This document shows, one piece after another, positions 9,828 to 21,200 of a stretch of DNA of 64,000 nucleotides (the stretch's first letter is position 1; each line of letters opens with the position of its first letter). Position numbers and translations under genes: made by a program. The stretch comes from Mixta mediterraneensis (lineage in GTDB: Bacteria > Pseudomonadota > Gammaproteobacteria > Enterobacterales > Enterobacteriaceae), in the NCBI RefSeq assembly GCF_014946725.1, contig NZ_JACFXY010000009.1, forward strand, positions 62,001 to 126,000, given 5' to 3'. The notes under the pieces are model-generated. The model saw only the letters and a program-made list of their open reading frames with translations, did no database searches and was not told the DNA's origin.

Positions 9828-11669
9828 CTACGTTAAGCCCGCAAGGCGTTCCACCAGGCCACTGCGCCGCTGCGTTTGTAATGCAACCGCCCGCTGAAAA
9901 ATCCCGAGATCGCTATAAAGCGTTAACCGCTTACGTGCGCGCGTGATAGCGGTATACACCAGTTCGCGGGTTAGCAGCGGCAAAAACTGAGCAGGCATAA
10001 CTAATGCCGTATGTTCAAATTCCGACCCCTGCGATTTATGCACGGTCATGACCCACGCCGTTTCATGCGAAGGTAAACGACTGGGCTGAACCGCTTTGAC
10101 AGAGCCGTCCGGCAGTGAAAAAAATACTTTTAGCTGATTTTCTGCGTCCCGCAGCGTAATGCCGATGTCGCCATTAAACAGCCCGAGCGCGCTGTCATTG
10201 CGAGTAATCATCACTGGACGCCCCGGATACCAGCGACTGCCTGTAACGGGACGGCGAATACGCTGTAGCTGTATTAATCGCTGCTCTACGCGCTGGTTTA
10301 ATCCTTGTACGCCGAAAGGCCCATCGCGTAATGCGCATAGCAGTTGATAACGACCAAACACCGCAATGATCTCCTCTGGCGCTGCGTTTTGCTTAATCAG
10401 TTGCAGGAAAGGCTGATAGCCTTGTACTACCTCATTCAGCATCAGCTGGTAGGCTTCGCCACTATCCAACGTTTGATAATGAATATCGTCAAACGCCGCA
10501 GCAAACACCTTCTCAATCTGCTGTATATCGCCCAGATTCACCGCACTCGCCAACTGACCAATGCCTGATTTCGCGTCGAAACGATAACTTTTTCTCAGCA
10601 GGCAAATGCTGTCACGCACCCTAGGTGCCTGCTGGTGGTCTACTCCTTCCAGGGCGCAACCGGTCAGTAATGCCAACTGCTCAGCCCGTGCCAGGCTGTA
10701 GCCGTTTTCGCTACAGCGACAAATATCACCCAACACCGCCCCCGCTTCGACGGAAGCCAGCTGATCGCGATCGCCGAGAAAAATAACGCGCGCATGAAGC
10801 GGCAATGCGGCAATCAATTTTGCCATCATAGACAGGTCGACCATGGAGGCTTCATCAACCACCAGCACATCAAGATGCAGCCGGTTTCCGGCGTGGTAGC
10901 GCAAGCGTTGCGTGTCTGGTTGCGCGCCTAACAGGCGGTGTAAGGTCGTCGCTTCAGAGGGAAAACGTGCCCGCTCCTTGTCGCTGACAGATAATTCCTG
11001 TAAGGCTTTGCCAAGGGATTCGGTTAAGCGTGCCGCCGCTTTGCCAGTAGGCGCGGCGAGCTGGAAACGCAAGGAGCCGTCGTTCAGACGAATCATCGCT
11101 GCCAGTAATTTTGCCACCGTAGTGGTTTTACCTGTGCCTGGCCCACCGGAAATCACGGCAGTTTTTCGTGTTAACGCCACCGCTGCCGCAATTTTTTGCC
11201 AGTCGTCCGGCTGGTTGCCAAATAAGTCATTGAGCACTTCACTGGCTGTATGCGCGTCAAATACCGCGCTGGTATCCTGAAGCGAAAAGAAAGCTGCGAC
11301 CTGCCCTTCACTCTGCCATAAGCGATGCAGGTAAAGTCGCTGATGGCTGAGCACTAATGGCGTGACCCGGCTGCCATCACTCACTGCGCTCCAGCCCGCC
11401 AGGCATTCAGACCAGCTTCCCGGCGCCCCCGCCGCTTGCCAGATCGCCTGAGCCAGGACGGGCTGGCGTCCGGCAAACAGACCGGTTTCGCTCAGATTCA
11501 CCAGCGGCAGGCAGACATGCCCTTCGCCCGCTTCCGCGCTGACACAGGCCGCAGCCAGTAATAAAGCGGGTTGCGACTCGTCTGCCAGCAGCCGGGCAAA
11601 TTGAATATCTAAAGGACGCAGCAGGCGTTTTTCTACTGCCTGCGTGAGTAATGACATCATCTCAGTCAT
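9828..11669 (-). CDS. recD: Exodeoxyribonuclease V alpha subunit RecD
   Basis: The 5'-3' helicase subunit of RecBCD, which unwinds double-strand ends and sets Chi-dependent behaviour. The 613-residue product has Walker A GGPGTGKT at residues 175-182, the DEXX-like VVDEASMVD, and C-terminal helicase motifs including AWVMTVHKSQGSEF and YTAITRARK (UvrD-like C-terminal domain). The ATG overlaps the recB stop in an ATGA, so translation is coupled. It is the last gene of the ptrA-recB-recD unit and converges on argA. Confidence 0.97.
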   Translation of the reverse strand: MTEMMSLLTQAVEKRLLRPLDIQFARLLADESQPALLLAAACVSAEAGEGHVCLPLVNLSETGLFAGRQPVLAQAIWQAAGAPGSWSECLAGWSAVSDGSRVTPLVLSHQRLYLHRLWQSEGQVAAFFSLQDTSAVFDAHTASEVLNDLFGNQPDDWQKIAAAVALTRKTAVISGGPGTGKTTTVAKLLAAMIRLNDGSLRFQLAAPTGKAAARLTESLGKALQELSVSDKERARFPSEATTLHRLLGAQPDTQRLRYHAGNRLHLDVLVVDEASMVDLSMMAKLIAALPLHARVIFLGDRDQLASVEAGAVLGDICRCSENGYSLARAEQLALLTGCALEGVDHQQAPRVRDSICLLRKSYRFDAKSGIGQLASAVNLGDIQQIEKVFAAAFDDIHYQTLDSGEAYQLMLNEVVQGYQPFLQLIKQNAAPEEIIAVFGRYQLLCALRDGPFGVQGLNQRVEQRLIQLQRIRRPVTGSRWYPGRPVMITRNDSALGLFNGDIGITLRDAENQLKVFFSLPDGSVKAVQPSRLPSHETAWVMTVHKSQGSEFEHTALVMPAQFLPLLTRELVYTAITRARKRLTLYSDLGIFQRAVALQTQRRSGLVERLAGLT

Positions 11670-14600
11670 GACATCTCCCCGGTACTGCCAAATAACGCAT
11701 CAATTTCTTCAACAAAGGCTTCACCAGGGCGGGTGGCAAAGATACCGTTGTCAGGTGAATTGCCATCCATGCCGCGCAGAAACAGATAAAACACGCCACC
11801 AAAATCGCGCTGATAATCATAATCAGGCAGGCGATGCCGGAGATAACGATGCAGCGCCAGCGTATACAGCTGATACTGTAAGTCGTAGCGATGATCGATC
11901 ATGGCCTGTTCCATTGCCAGTGGTGTGTAATCGGCATGGCTGTTACCCAGCCAGTTCGATTTATAATCCAGCAGATAATATTTCCCCTGCCAGCGGAACA
12001 CCAGATCGATAAAGCCTTTCAGCATTCCCTGGACCTGACGGAAATCCAGCGCGGGTGCCCGTTGCGACAGCGCATCGTGGCGACGCAGCAATGCATCCAG
12101 TGCTGTTGCGGTCAGCAGATTACTGATCGGCAAATAAAACTCCAGTTCGATCAGCCGCTGCTCCATTTTTATTGCTGCCAGCGTCAGTTTTCCATCATTC
12201 AGCGGCGTGTGCAGGACGCGCTCGATCCACTGCTTCATCACCGGCAACCAGTCGAGAGAATAACCATTCTGCTGTAACTGATCCTCCAGCCAGATGTCGT
12301 CGGGCGGCTCCGCAAAATCAATGGATTCAAATAAGCCATGCAAAAACGTGCCGGGTGCAGCACCGCGCGGGAAATGATGCGGCGTCAGCGCTGGCGCTTC
12401 ATCGCTGCCCTCTTCGCCTGCGGCATCAATATCAAAGCTCGGCATAAGCTCCAGTAATGGCGAGCTACTGTGCTGCTGTAAACCTGAATAACTGGTTACG
12501 CGCCAGCTGTCTGCCAGCCCACGCGTCACGCTGCGGCTAGTTAGCGCCTCGTCAGAAACCCAGCCATTTTGCCAGGCTTCACCCGGTTGCAACTCGCCCG
12601 TGACAAGTTCAATTCCTGCACCGTTTAAAGTATGCAAATGCTGGCTCAGCTGTATGGCATCTGCCGCTTTGCCGCGCTGTACCAGATAACCCAGTGCACT
12701 TTTATGCAGATCGCTTTCGCCTTCTTTTTTACGCGTCCCTTTAATTAACGGCGCAATCCCGACGCTGCAATGGTAAACCGAGCGCGTTAATGCTACATAA
12801 AGCAGACGTAAATCCTCCGCCAGCCGCTCTTCTTCTGCCAGTTCCATACTTTGCTCATCGCCCTGCACATCCAGCAGCGCGATAAAACTCTCGCGATCGT
12901 GATAAAGCGCGTTAGCCGCTTCACGGAAACCGGCGGCAAACGGTAGCCAGACCAGCGGATATTGCAGCCCTTTCGATTTATGGATGGTGACGATCTGCAC
13001 CAGATGACGATCGCTCTCCAGACGAAGTTGTTGATTCGCGGCCTGACTGTTAGGCTGTGCAATCTGCTGAGCAAGAAAGCGCACCAACGCATGTGGGCTA
13101 TCAAGTTGTATCGCCGCTTCCTGCAACAGTTCGCCCAGATGCATTAAATCCGTCAGCCTGCGCTCACCGTTTTCTGAGGCCAGCATGTTTTCCGCTAACT
13201 GACGCTTGATCATTACGTCGCGTAGCATGGGCAGAATGCCTCGCTGCTGCCAAAGCTGCTGCCATGCGGCAAACTGCTCAACCAGCGCATCCCATTCGCG
13301 CTCATTCTGGCTTAGCGCGTCCAGCGTGGCGGCATCAATGGCGAAAACAGAGGTGGCCAGTGCGCTACGCAACAGGCGCTCCTGCTCAGGAGCCTGAATA
13401 GCCTGCAACAGCCACAGCAGTTCACGTGCTTCCGGAGTGGTATAAACGCTATCGCGGCTGGAAAGATAGACGGAGGGAATCGACAATGCATTCAGCGCAT
13501 CGCGAATCACATTAGCTTCATTGCGGCTGCGCACCAGCACCGTAATGTCAGATGCCTGCACATTACGCAGCGCATCGCCTTTGCCAAGCTGCGCATGCCC
13601 TTGTTGCCCTGCCAATAACCAACGGCTGATGTCAGACGCACACTGCTGCGCCATAAATTGTTGGTAATCACTTACACCCACTCCTTCGCCGGGTTGTAAC
13701 CAAAAGCGCAGCGCGGGTTGTGGCTGATGGTCGAAAATCAGGTTTAAATTTTGATTCGGCGGCGCGGGGTTTACCGCTAAAAAAGGGATAGCAGAGAACA
13801 GAAACGGTGCATCAACCTGGGAAAATAACCGGTTGACGCTTTCTACCATTGCCGGTGAAGAGCGCCAGTTTGTGTCGAGCGTATAGTGAGCACTGACTTC
13901 ATTACGTGCGCGTAGATAAGTAAAAATATCAGCGCCGCGAAAAGCGTAAATCGCCTGCTTAGGATCGCCAATCAGCAACAATGCCTGTTCCGGTTGATTG
14001 ATATACAGCGAGCGGAAGATACGATATTGCTGCGGATCGGTGTCCTGGAATTCATCAATCAACGCTACCGGAAAACGCGTCCGAATCGTTTCGGCCAGTA
14101 GCGCGCCGCCGGGCTGCTGCAATGCCTCATCCAGCTTGCTCAGCAGATCGTCAAACCCAAGGAGCGCACGCAGGCGCTTCTCGCGCTGCACCACTTCACG
14201 TATTTCAGTCAGTGCCTGAGAAATAATCACATCGCGAAGCGACAGCGGTTCGGCAAGGAACACATCAATCGCTTCAAACAGTGCATGGCTCGGTGCCTCG
14301 CCTTTTTTAGTTTTCTCAACCAGAACCTGCTGACCAAAACGCTCCAGCTCTTTTGGCGGCTGATAATCCAGTGTTTCACTGGTCGCCCATTGAGAGACTT
14401 TACTGATCCAGTTAGGCAGATGCTTGCTACTGTAGCTGCGTTTATCGACACCTGAGTTAGCAATAATCCCTTCTATATCGCTACTCAACGCCTGCCATTG
14501 CTGCTTAATTTCCGCTATGCGGGCAAGATTACTGGCATGACGCGATGCCAGGGTTTCTTCAGCAGCCGGTGGACGTTTAAGCGTGGGCGTTTCCCCTTGC

Positions 14601-15205
14601 AACCACGGGCGCAGCGTGGTCAGCAAATGGTCGGGGCTGCTCCACTCTGCCGCAATGACCCGGGCGACATCCAGTGACAAAGGATAACAATGCCGACGCC
14701 AGAAATCGGCAGCCGACTGTTTTAACAGCGCCTGTTCATCCTCGATCAGCTCCTGTTCAAATAACATGCCCGACTCGAAAGCATTCAGGTTAAGCATCCG
14801 CTGGCAGAAACCATGAATGGTAAAAATGGCCGCCTCATCCATTTGCCGTTCAGCTGCCAGCAGCTGCGAGGCAGACTGCGCCAGATCAGGGATCTGCTCA
14901 AGCAATGTTTGCAGCATCGGATTGCTGCTTGTGCCACGCACGCAGGCCAGCCGCAGCTGGTGAATGTTATCGCGAATACGCCCACGCAGTTCGGCGGTGG
15001 CGGCTTCGGTAAAGGTCACGACGAGAATTTCTTCTACCGATAGCGGTCGGCTATAGGCATTCTCTTCGCCAAGTCCTAATAACAAACGCAAATAGAGCAA
15101 ACCGATAGTAAAGGTTTTTCCGGTTCCCGCTGACGCCTCTATCAACCGCTCGCCGCGTAGCGGCAACGTCAGTGGATTTAATGGTTCGGGGCGTGGCTGC
15201 GTCAT
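11666..15205 (-). CDS. recB: Exodeoxyribonuclease V beta subunit RecB
   Basis: The 3'-5' helicase and nuclease subunit of RecBCD; it also loads RecA after Chi. The 1179-residue product has a superfamily 1 helicase region (Walker A SAGTGKT at about 25-31, LIDEFQDTDPQQYRIF, DTNWRSSPAMV, VTIHKSKGLQYPLVW, LYVALTRSV) and a C-terminal PD-(D/E)XK nuclease with GFIDLVFRW and LLDYKSNWLG, the conserved metal-binding Asp and Lys. Start and stop overlap ptrA and recD by ATGA junctions, as in E. coli. Confidence 0.97.
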   Translation of the reverse strand: MTQPRPEPLNPLTLPLRGERLIEASAGTGKTFTIGLLYLRLLLGLGEENAYSRPLSVEEILVVTFTEAATAELRGRIRDNIHQLRLACVRGTSSNPMLQTLLEQIPDLAQSASQLLAAERQMDEAAIFTIHGFCQRMLNLNAFESGMLFEQELIEDEQALLKQSAADFWRRHCYPLSLDVARVIAAEWSSPDHLLTTLRPWLQGETPTLKRPPAAEETLASRHASNLARIAEIKQQWQALSSDIEGIIANSGVDKRSYSSKHLPNWISKVSQWATSETLDYQPPKELERFGQQVLVEKTKKGEAPSHALFEAIDVFLAEPLSLRDVIISQALTEIREVVQREKRLRALLGFDDLLSKLDEALQQPGGALLAETIRTRFPVALIDEFQDTDPQQYRIFRSLYINQPEQALLLIGDPKQAIYAFRGADIFTYLRARNEVSAHYTLDTNWRSSPAMVESVNRLFSQVDAPFLFSAIPFLAVNPAPPNQNLNLIFDHQPQPALRFWLQPGEGVGVSDYQQFMAQQCASDISRWLLAGQQGHAQLGKGDALRNVQASDITVLVRSRNEANVIRDALNALSIPSVYLSSRDSVYTTPEARELLWLLQAIQAPEQERLLRSALATSVFAIDAATLDALSQNEREWDALVEQFAAWQQLWQQRGILPMLRDVMIKRQLAENMLASENGERRLTDLMHLGELLQEAAIQLDSPHALVRFLAQQIAQPNSQAANQQLRLESDRHLVQIVTIHKSKGLQYPLVWLPFAAGFREAANALYHDRESFIALLDVQGDEQSMELAEEERLAEDLRLLYVALTRSVYHCSVGIAPLIKGTRKKEGESDLHKSALGYLVQRGKAADAIQLSQHLHTLNGAGIELVTGELQPGEAWQNGWVSDEALTSRSVTRGLADSWRVTSYSGLQQHSSSPLLELMPSFDIDAAGEEGSDEAPALTPHHFPRGAAPGTFLHGLFESIDFAEPPDDIWLEDQLQQNGYSLDWLPVMKQWIERVLHTPLNDGKLTLAAIKMEQRLIELEFYLPISNLLTATALDALLRRHDALSQRAPALDFRQVQGMLKGFIDLVFRWQGKYYLLDYKSNWLGNSHADYTPLAMEQAMIDHRYDLQYQLYTLALHRYLRHRLPDYDYQRDFGGVFYLFLRGMDGNSPDNGIFATRPGEAFVEEIDALFGSTGEMS

Positions 15206-18093
15206 TGTGTTTCACTCTTCACCGGCAGCGACTGTTGCAGTTTCGCCACTTCATTCCAGGTTTTCCAGCCCGGTAAATAAGCGAATTCTGTTTTGGCTTC
15301 TCCGCTACCGGCAATTTGCGATGTCATGACCATGCCGTTTTTACGCATCACCGCCTGGTGGAAAAAGTCCGCCAGGCCAGAAGCGGTTAACTGCTGAATC
15401 TGCTCAATAATTTTTTGCCGGGTATCGAAGGCATAGTTTTGACGATCAAAATCACGACTATAGCGTGTCGCTTCCTCATCCAGCGTTTGTGGATGCTGTT
15501 GCAACTCATTGATCATTGCCTGCTGATATTGCGAAAAGTCTTGCTTGCTCATGTCACGCAAGCGCTTTTCCGCTTGCGGATAAAATGCCTGGTAGCGCTG
15601 CAATAGATAGGCGGGCTGCTTGCTGTTACTTTGCAGTAAGAAGCCGATCCCCCACTGCCTTCCCACCGGCATTTGAAAGGCAAATACCGCATAACCGAGC
15701 TGTTCTTCGGTACGCAGCTGGTTGTAGAACCACGGCTGGATAATTTGGCTCAGCATTGAGCTGTTTGCCATGCTCTGATATTCGCCGTACCCAAGCGGAA
15801 TATAGAGCGCTGCCAGCGCTGAGTCAGTGCTACTGCCTGTTTGTTGCAGGTTGGCTTTGATCGGCTTGTCAAACGTCACGAACTTACTGTGCCAGTACCG
15901 CGAACCGTCGCTTTGCATCTGCTGCTTCAGATCGCGCCCCAGTTGCGTCACGCTGTCAGCACTTAGATTACCCAGCACCATCATTTCTGGCGTGGCATTG
16001 CGAATCAGGTTATCACGGTAAGTTACCACCTCTTTCAGCGTCATCGCACTCACCAGTTTGCGACGCGTTTCGCGCTGGGTATACGGCAGTTGCGACAGCA
16101 TTTGCATGGGCTGAATCGCCTGTTCAAAAGCTTTACCTTTCTCTGCTGTCTCCAGACGTTCCAGATACCAGGATTTCGCCTGCTCAAGCTGCTGTTCGTT
16201 CGGCTGAAATGTTGAATATTTCTCTACCAGCTTTTTCAATAAGGTCGGTAGACGCTGAGTAAAGCCGCTGGCGCTAAATATCAGGCCATCATTTTCACCA
16301 GTGGAGAAACTAATGCCGCCCACAGAAGCCTGTGAGTTCAGCTCATCCAGCGCCAGGCTGGAGAGATAGTCATTCAGACCAAACAGAACCTGCTGGCGCG
16401 CATTGCTGATCGCCTGCTTGTTTCGCAATGCCAGCGTGATGGTGGCTTTCGGTTCACTGGCGTAGTACTGGCTCGGCATCCAGTAGATCCGCATCCCGTA
16501 ATTATTTTCCAGCTTCACCGGATGGTTATATTTTTTCCCGTCCTCAGCGATTAAGGTGAAATCATCGGGTATGTAGGGGTTAAGAACCGGCATGGAAAGC
16601 TGAATCTTACTGGCACGCTGCTGCCAGTCGACAAAAGTCTGCTGCTTAACAGAATCGACCTGATAAGGCGCATTAACAAAGTAAGCCTGCTTATTGTGCG
16701 GCTCCTGTGGGCTGATGTACCAAATTCGCGCTTTTTCCGGCGTCATGCCGTCAAGGCGCGCTTTTATCGCAGCGGGATCGTAGTCATCCGCTAAATAAGG
16801 CGCATCTAATGTATGCTCAACAGGCACACGCAGCATGGTATCGGCTAGCCACTCGATGTAGTCCATGTCACGACTGATCGAGGGATAACGGAAATCCAGA
16901 GCCAATACATGCGACACTTCATCAAAATAGCGTTTATCAATGCCCTTCTCACGCAGCATATTGATGTAGCTAAATATGGCCGCAACCACGTCGTCACGCT
17001 GCGCCAGACCTTTGTCAGTCAACGATACCGTAATAGCAAATACGCCGCTGTTACGATCGGTCATGGGGTCTGCGCCCGCATTAACGTCGTCTGCTAAACC
17101 TTGTTTTTGCAGCCAGTCGGTTAAGGTATTTTTGCTGCGGTTGCTAAGCAGATAACTGATTAGCGTATCGGTTTTGCTGCGAAAGCGATCGCTGTTATTA
17201 GCAATGCGGAATTCAACTTTTAGCTGCTTACGCGGTTGCGCGGGTACGTAGTGAATAATGATACCCTGCTGTGCCTCCGTCACCACCGGCACGTTAATGG
17301 CTGGAACGCTGGCGTTATGATTCGAAACACGCCCGAAGGTTTTCGTCGCAATCGCAGCCATTTCCTTCAGCGGCTTATTACTGTAAATCACCGCTTTCAT
17401 CAGGTTGGCTGAATAGTAAGTCTGATAGAAGTTTGTCAGCGCCTGATGCAGCTTGCTAGCAGGTTTATCTTTCAGAGTATCCAGATTACCGCCCGAAAAG
17501 CGCGAGCCCGGGTGGGCTGGGTTCAGCGTTTCCGCGCCGACCTGCGCCATACGTAAACCATCACGCGAGCGCGCCATTGTCAGCTCCGCATTCACCGCGT
17601 GCCGTTCGCGATCGGCATTTACCGGGTCAAGCAACGGTGCTGCCACCGCGTCCGCCAGACGATCTACGGCAGGTTCCAGCGAGTCGTTTTCAACCTCCAG
17701 ATAAAATGCGGTGCGATACGACGCGGTGCTGGCATTGTGGCTGCCACCATGCTTCTTGAGAAACTCCGCAAGGTTATCGGGCTGGGGATAATGTTTCGAG
17801 CCCATCAATACCATATGCTCAAGATAGTGGGCTAAACCCAGCTGCTGATCAGGATCGTCCAGTGAACCAATAGGTAAGGTTAACGCCGCCAGTGATTTCG
17901 GGGCGCCGCTATCAGAGACCAGCAGAACAGTCATGCCATTGTCGAGCGTTATTGCCTGATACTGACGTGGATCGTGTTCACTTTTGTGAATGGTGTCATT
18001 GACTGGCTGCCAGCCCGATTTTACCTGCGCCAGTACGTGAAACGTCACCAGGCTAAACAAAACCGCCGCCAACCAGCGTGCGTGTGTACGCAT
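15202..18093 (-). CDS. ptrA: Protease III (pitrilysin) PtrA
   Basis: Periplasmic M16 zinc protease that cuts small proteins and peptides such as the insulin B chain. The 963-residue protein has a Sec signal peptide (cleavage near residue 22, after VLA), the inverted zinc motif HYLEH at 89-93 with the downstream Glu in NAELTMARSRDG, and four repeated M16 domains. It lies between recC and recB, a long-standing curiosity of enterobacterial genomes because it has no known role in recombination. Confidence 0.97.
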   Translation of the reverse strand: MRTHARWLAAVLFSLVTFHVLAQVKSGWQPVNDTIHKSEHDPRQYQAITLDNGMTVLLVSDSGAPKSLAALTLPIGSLDDPDQQLGLAHYLEHMVLMGSKHYPQPDNLAEFLKKHGGSHNASTASYRTAFYLEVENDSLEPAVDRLADAVAAPLLDPVNADRERHAVNAELTMARSRDGLRMAQVGAETLNPAHPGSRFSGGNLDTLKDKPASKLHQALTNFYQTYYSANLMKAVIYSNKPLKEMAAIATKTFGRVSNHNASVPAINVPVVTEAQQGIIIHYVPAQPRKQLKVEFRIANNSDRFRSKTDTLISYLLSNRSKNTLTDWLQKQGLADDVNAGADPMTDRNSGVFAITVSLTDKGLAQRDDVVAAIFSYINMLREKGIDKRYFDEVSHVLALDFRYPSISRDMDYIEWLADTMLRVPVEHTLDAPYLADDYDPAAIKARLDGMTPEKARIWYISPQEPHNKQAYFVNAPYQVDSVKQQTFVDWQQRASKIQLSMPVLNPYIPDDFTLIAEDGKKYNHPVKLENNYGMRIYWMPSQYYASEPKATITLALRNKQAISNARQQVLFGLNDYLSSLALDELNSQASVGGISFSTGENDGLIFSASGFTQRLPTLLKKLVEKYSTFQPNEQQLEQAKSWYLERLETAEKGKAFEQAIQPMQMLSQLPYTQRETRRKLVSAMTLKEVVTYRDNLIRNATPEMMVLGNLSADSVTQLGRDLKQQMQSDGSRYWHSKFVTFDKPIKANLQQTGSSTDSALAALYIPLGYGEYQSMANSSMLSQIIQPWFYNQLRTEEQLGYAVFAFQMPVGRQWGIGFLLQSNSKQPAYLLQRYQAFYPQAEKRLRDMSKQDFSQYQQAMINELQQHPQTLDEEATRYSRDFDRQNYAFDTRQKIIEQIQQLTASGLADFFHQAVMRKNGMVMTSQIAGSGEAKTEFAYLPGWKTWNEVAKLQQSLPVKSETQ

Positions 18094-18205
18094 GTAAACC
18101 CCTTATTACCCAGGAAGCCACGGTGCAAGCACACGTAGCTGAAGTACAGCAAGCTTTTTACTGTTTCTACTGTTTAGCCATCAAACGGATACGCTCTCTG
18201 GCCTG

Positions 18206-21200
18206 CTATTCATCATCCTGATGGGCCTGTAACACCGGCAGGTACCATTGCGTTGCGGCCTCAGTGATTTGTTGTAACTGCGTTTCATCTAATACCCGGC
18301 ACAGACGCTGCAAATAGGGATCGCTACCTTCTCCCTCCTGCTGATAACCGCCCTGCCATGCCTGCAGCAATTTATTACGCGCCTTCAGTTGGGTAACATC
18401 ATCGGTTAACAGCTGCTGCGTTTTTTTGTCGTAACTGGCTTCTAACCAGGCCCCCCCGCTTTTGTTGAGCAACATTAACGGCTGCCCCATACCCTGTCGA
18501 AAGCCTTCGACATATTTCTTCAGCGCTTCTAATGCCGCATCCTGATCTATAGACGGGAAATGCCAGCGGCTATGTTTTCGCCCATACATCCGGCTGGCTC
18601 CCGTTCCCCCTAAAGCGCAATACACCAGATGCTCCAGCCACAATAGCAAACCATCATTCATATTGAGCACGCCAGGACGCCAGCGCAGCAGGCCATCGCT
18701 CTGCACCTGTGACAGCCAGCCGGTTAAGGTGACGTTGCCGGGTTGCAGATTAATTTCCCAGCTTTCTCCGTCGCTACGCTCAGCAGAAACCTCAGCCGCG
18801 ACTTCCTGCATCTCTTCATGCTGCGCTTGCCAGAACAGTTCGCCAAACGCGCCATATGGCAGGTTACCTGCCGCACGATGACGTGCATAAAGCCGCTGTG
18901 TATCATCGCCCTCAATCAACGCATTGAGTAACTCAGCGTTGATTTGATAGCGTTCCAGGCTGTCAAGCGCAAATGGCTCGGTGTCTGGTAGTTCGCTATC
19001 TTCCAGCCAAAAACTCACTCCCAGGCGCTGGTGAAACCAGGCACGTACCGGGTGACGCCAGAAGCGTAAAAACGCATCTAGCGTCAGCGATTCCAGCTCG
19101 GGAACGTCCAGCGGCTGAACAAAGTCGGGTTGGGGATGGCCTTTGCCTAACGCAGCAGGCAACCATTCACGGGCGAAACTTTGTGTACGTGAAGCTGGCT
19201 GGAAATTTTCGACGGCAAATGGCATGCGACTATGAAGCTGTTCAAGATGCATGCGCACGCGCCCGGCGCTTTCATCCAACTCACACTGTTCATCGCCTGG
19301 CAGATAAAAACTCTGCCCAATGTATTCCAGCAGTTCTGTGACCAGCACGGAGGGATAGCGTTCCGTATTATCCTGAATCGCACGGCCAATATAGCTGATG
19401 TAAAGCTGGTGCTGCGCCGATATTAATGCTTCCAGAAACAGATAGCGATCGTCATCGCGGCGGCTGCGATCACCCTTACGCATATGCTGTTGCATCAGGT
19501 CAAACCCGAGCGGTGCCAGCGTACGCGGATAAACGCCGTCATTCATTCCCAGCAGACAAACCACTTTGAAGGGGATAGACCGCATCGGCATTAACGTACA
19601 GAAGTTAATCGGCCCGGCCAGAAAGCGCTGGCTGATACGTTGCTGATCGAGCCGCCCTCGCAGAGCGTCGCGCAGCAGCGTCACCGGGATCGCTTCATCA
19701 AATTGCGCATCTATGCCATATGCGATCAACTGTTTCCACTGTTCTTCAACCAACAGCAATGCGGCTTCAGCTTCAGTATCGGCGCTGAAAAAGGCGTTAA
19801 TAAGTTCGCGACACAGCGGCAACCACGCGTCTAAAGAACGAGTCTGCGCCAGTGCTTCACGCCAGTGATTCAATCGTGCCAGCAACTCAGCTAAATGCCC
19901 GGCCAGTTCACCCACCAGCCCGCTGGACTCGTCATAAGGTAAGATACCTTCCCAGTCACCGTTATGGCTCTCCATCGCATAGCCCAATAGCATACGTTGC
20001 AAGCCAAAGCGCCAGGTATGCTGGCCAGTAATCGGCAGTGAAAGCGCCTCGACGCTGGCATCATCCAGGCCCCAGCGTACGCCTGATTCACTGACCCAGC
20101 GCCGCAATAGCCGTAATCCGCTTTCATCAATAGAAAAATGCGTGGCCAGCGCCGGCACATCCAACAGCGCCAGGATATCTTCTGAAACAAAACGGCTGTC
20201 CGGCAGCGCCAGTAAATGAAGGAAGGCGACTATTGCCGGATGCGCCTGGCTGGCGCGACGGTCTGAAATGGCAAACGGCAAATGACGTTCGGGCGGTGCG
20301 TTAGCAAATACCGCCTGAATAAACGGTGCGTAACTGTCAATGTCTGCCACCATCACGATAATATCGCGGGCTTTAAGGTGTGGCTCGGCTTCCATTAGCG
20401 CCAGCAGATGATCCTGTAATACTTCGACTTCACGCTGGGCGCTGTGACAGATCTGAATCGAGATGGAGCGATCTTCAGGATCGAGTCTGCGTTTGTTGCC
20501 GCTGTAGGCCAGCTCTTCAGCATTCAGACCGATAATGGCCTTATCCTGTAGATTAAGCAGATCGTACTGAATGCAATGCAGCACATTGTCTTCCTCAACC
20601 TCAACGAAAGCGTCAATGTCGTCGTTTGCTTCCATTTGGCTGAGCAGGAAAAGATTATCGCGCCCAAGCTTCCCCCAGGATGCCAGCAGCGGATTTGTAA
20701 GTTGCTGCTCACCCGAGACATTAAAAAGTGCAGGCGCCTGTGCTGTATCGCGAAATAAGCCCCGCGCCTCGTCTGCATCATGTCGGCGACGCTGGCGACT
20801 CTGCAACTTCGCCAGAAAAGCATAATCCTGAATATCGCCCCAATAATCGCGGCAAGGATTAGTGAACAGCAGATGGATTTCTACATGGCGACTCAGCGCC
20901 TGTAATGCCTGCAAATACACCGGAGGCAAAGCAGAAATACCACAAATAAAAACGCGTTCAGGCAGGTTTTTCGGAGGGCTTTCTGCGGCTTCCAGCGTTT
21001 CGATAAAGCGTGCATACAGATTGGCACGGTGCCATTTCGGCTGGCCCAGCGCTTCCGTGTAGGTGACCAGATCGCGCCACAGCGCCGCCTGCCACTGCTG
21101 AGCATCACCTAAACCTTCGATCAGTTCGCCGTGCTCCCAGCGATTTAACCAGTCAGCACGATATACCAGATACTGATCGTACAGGTCCGCTATACGCGAA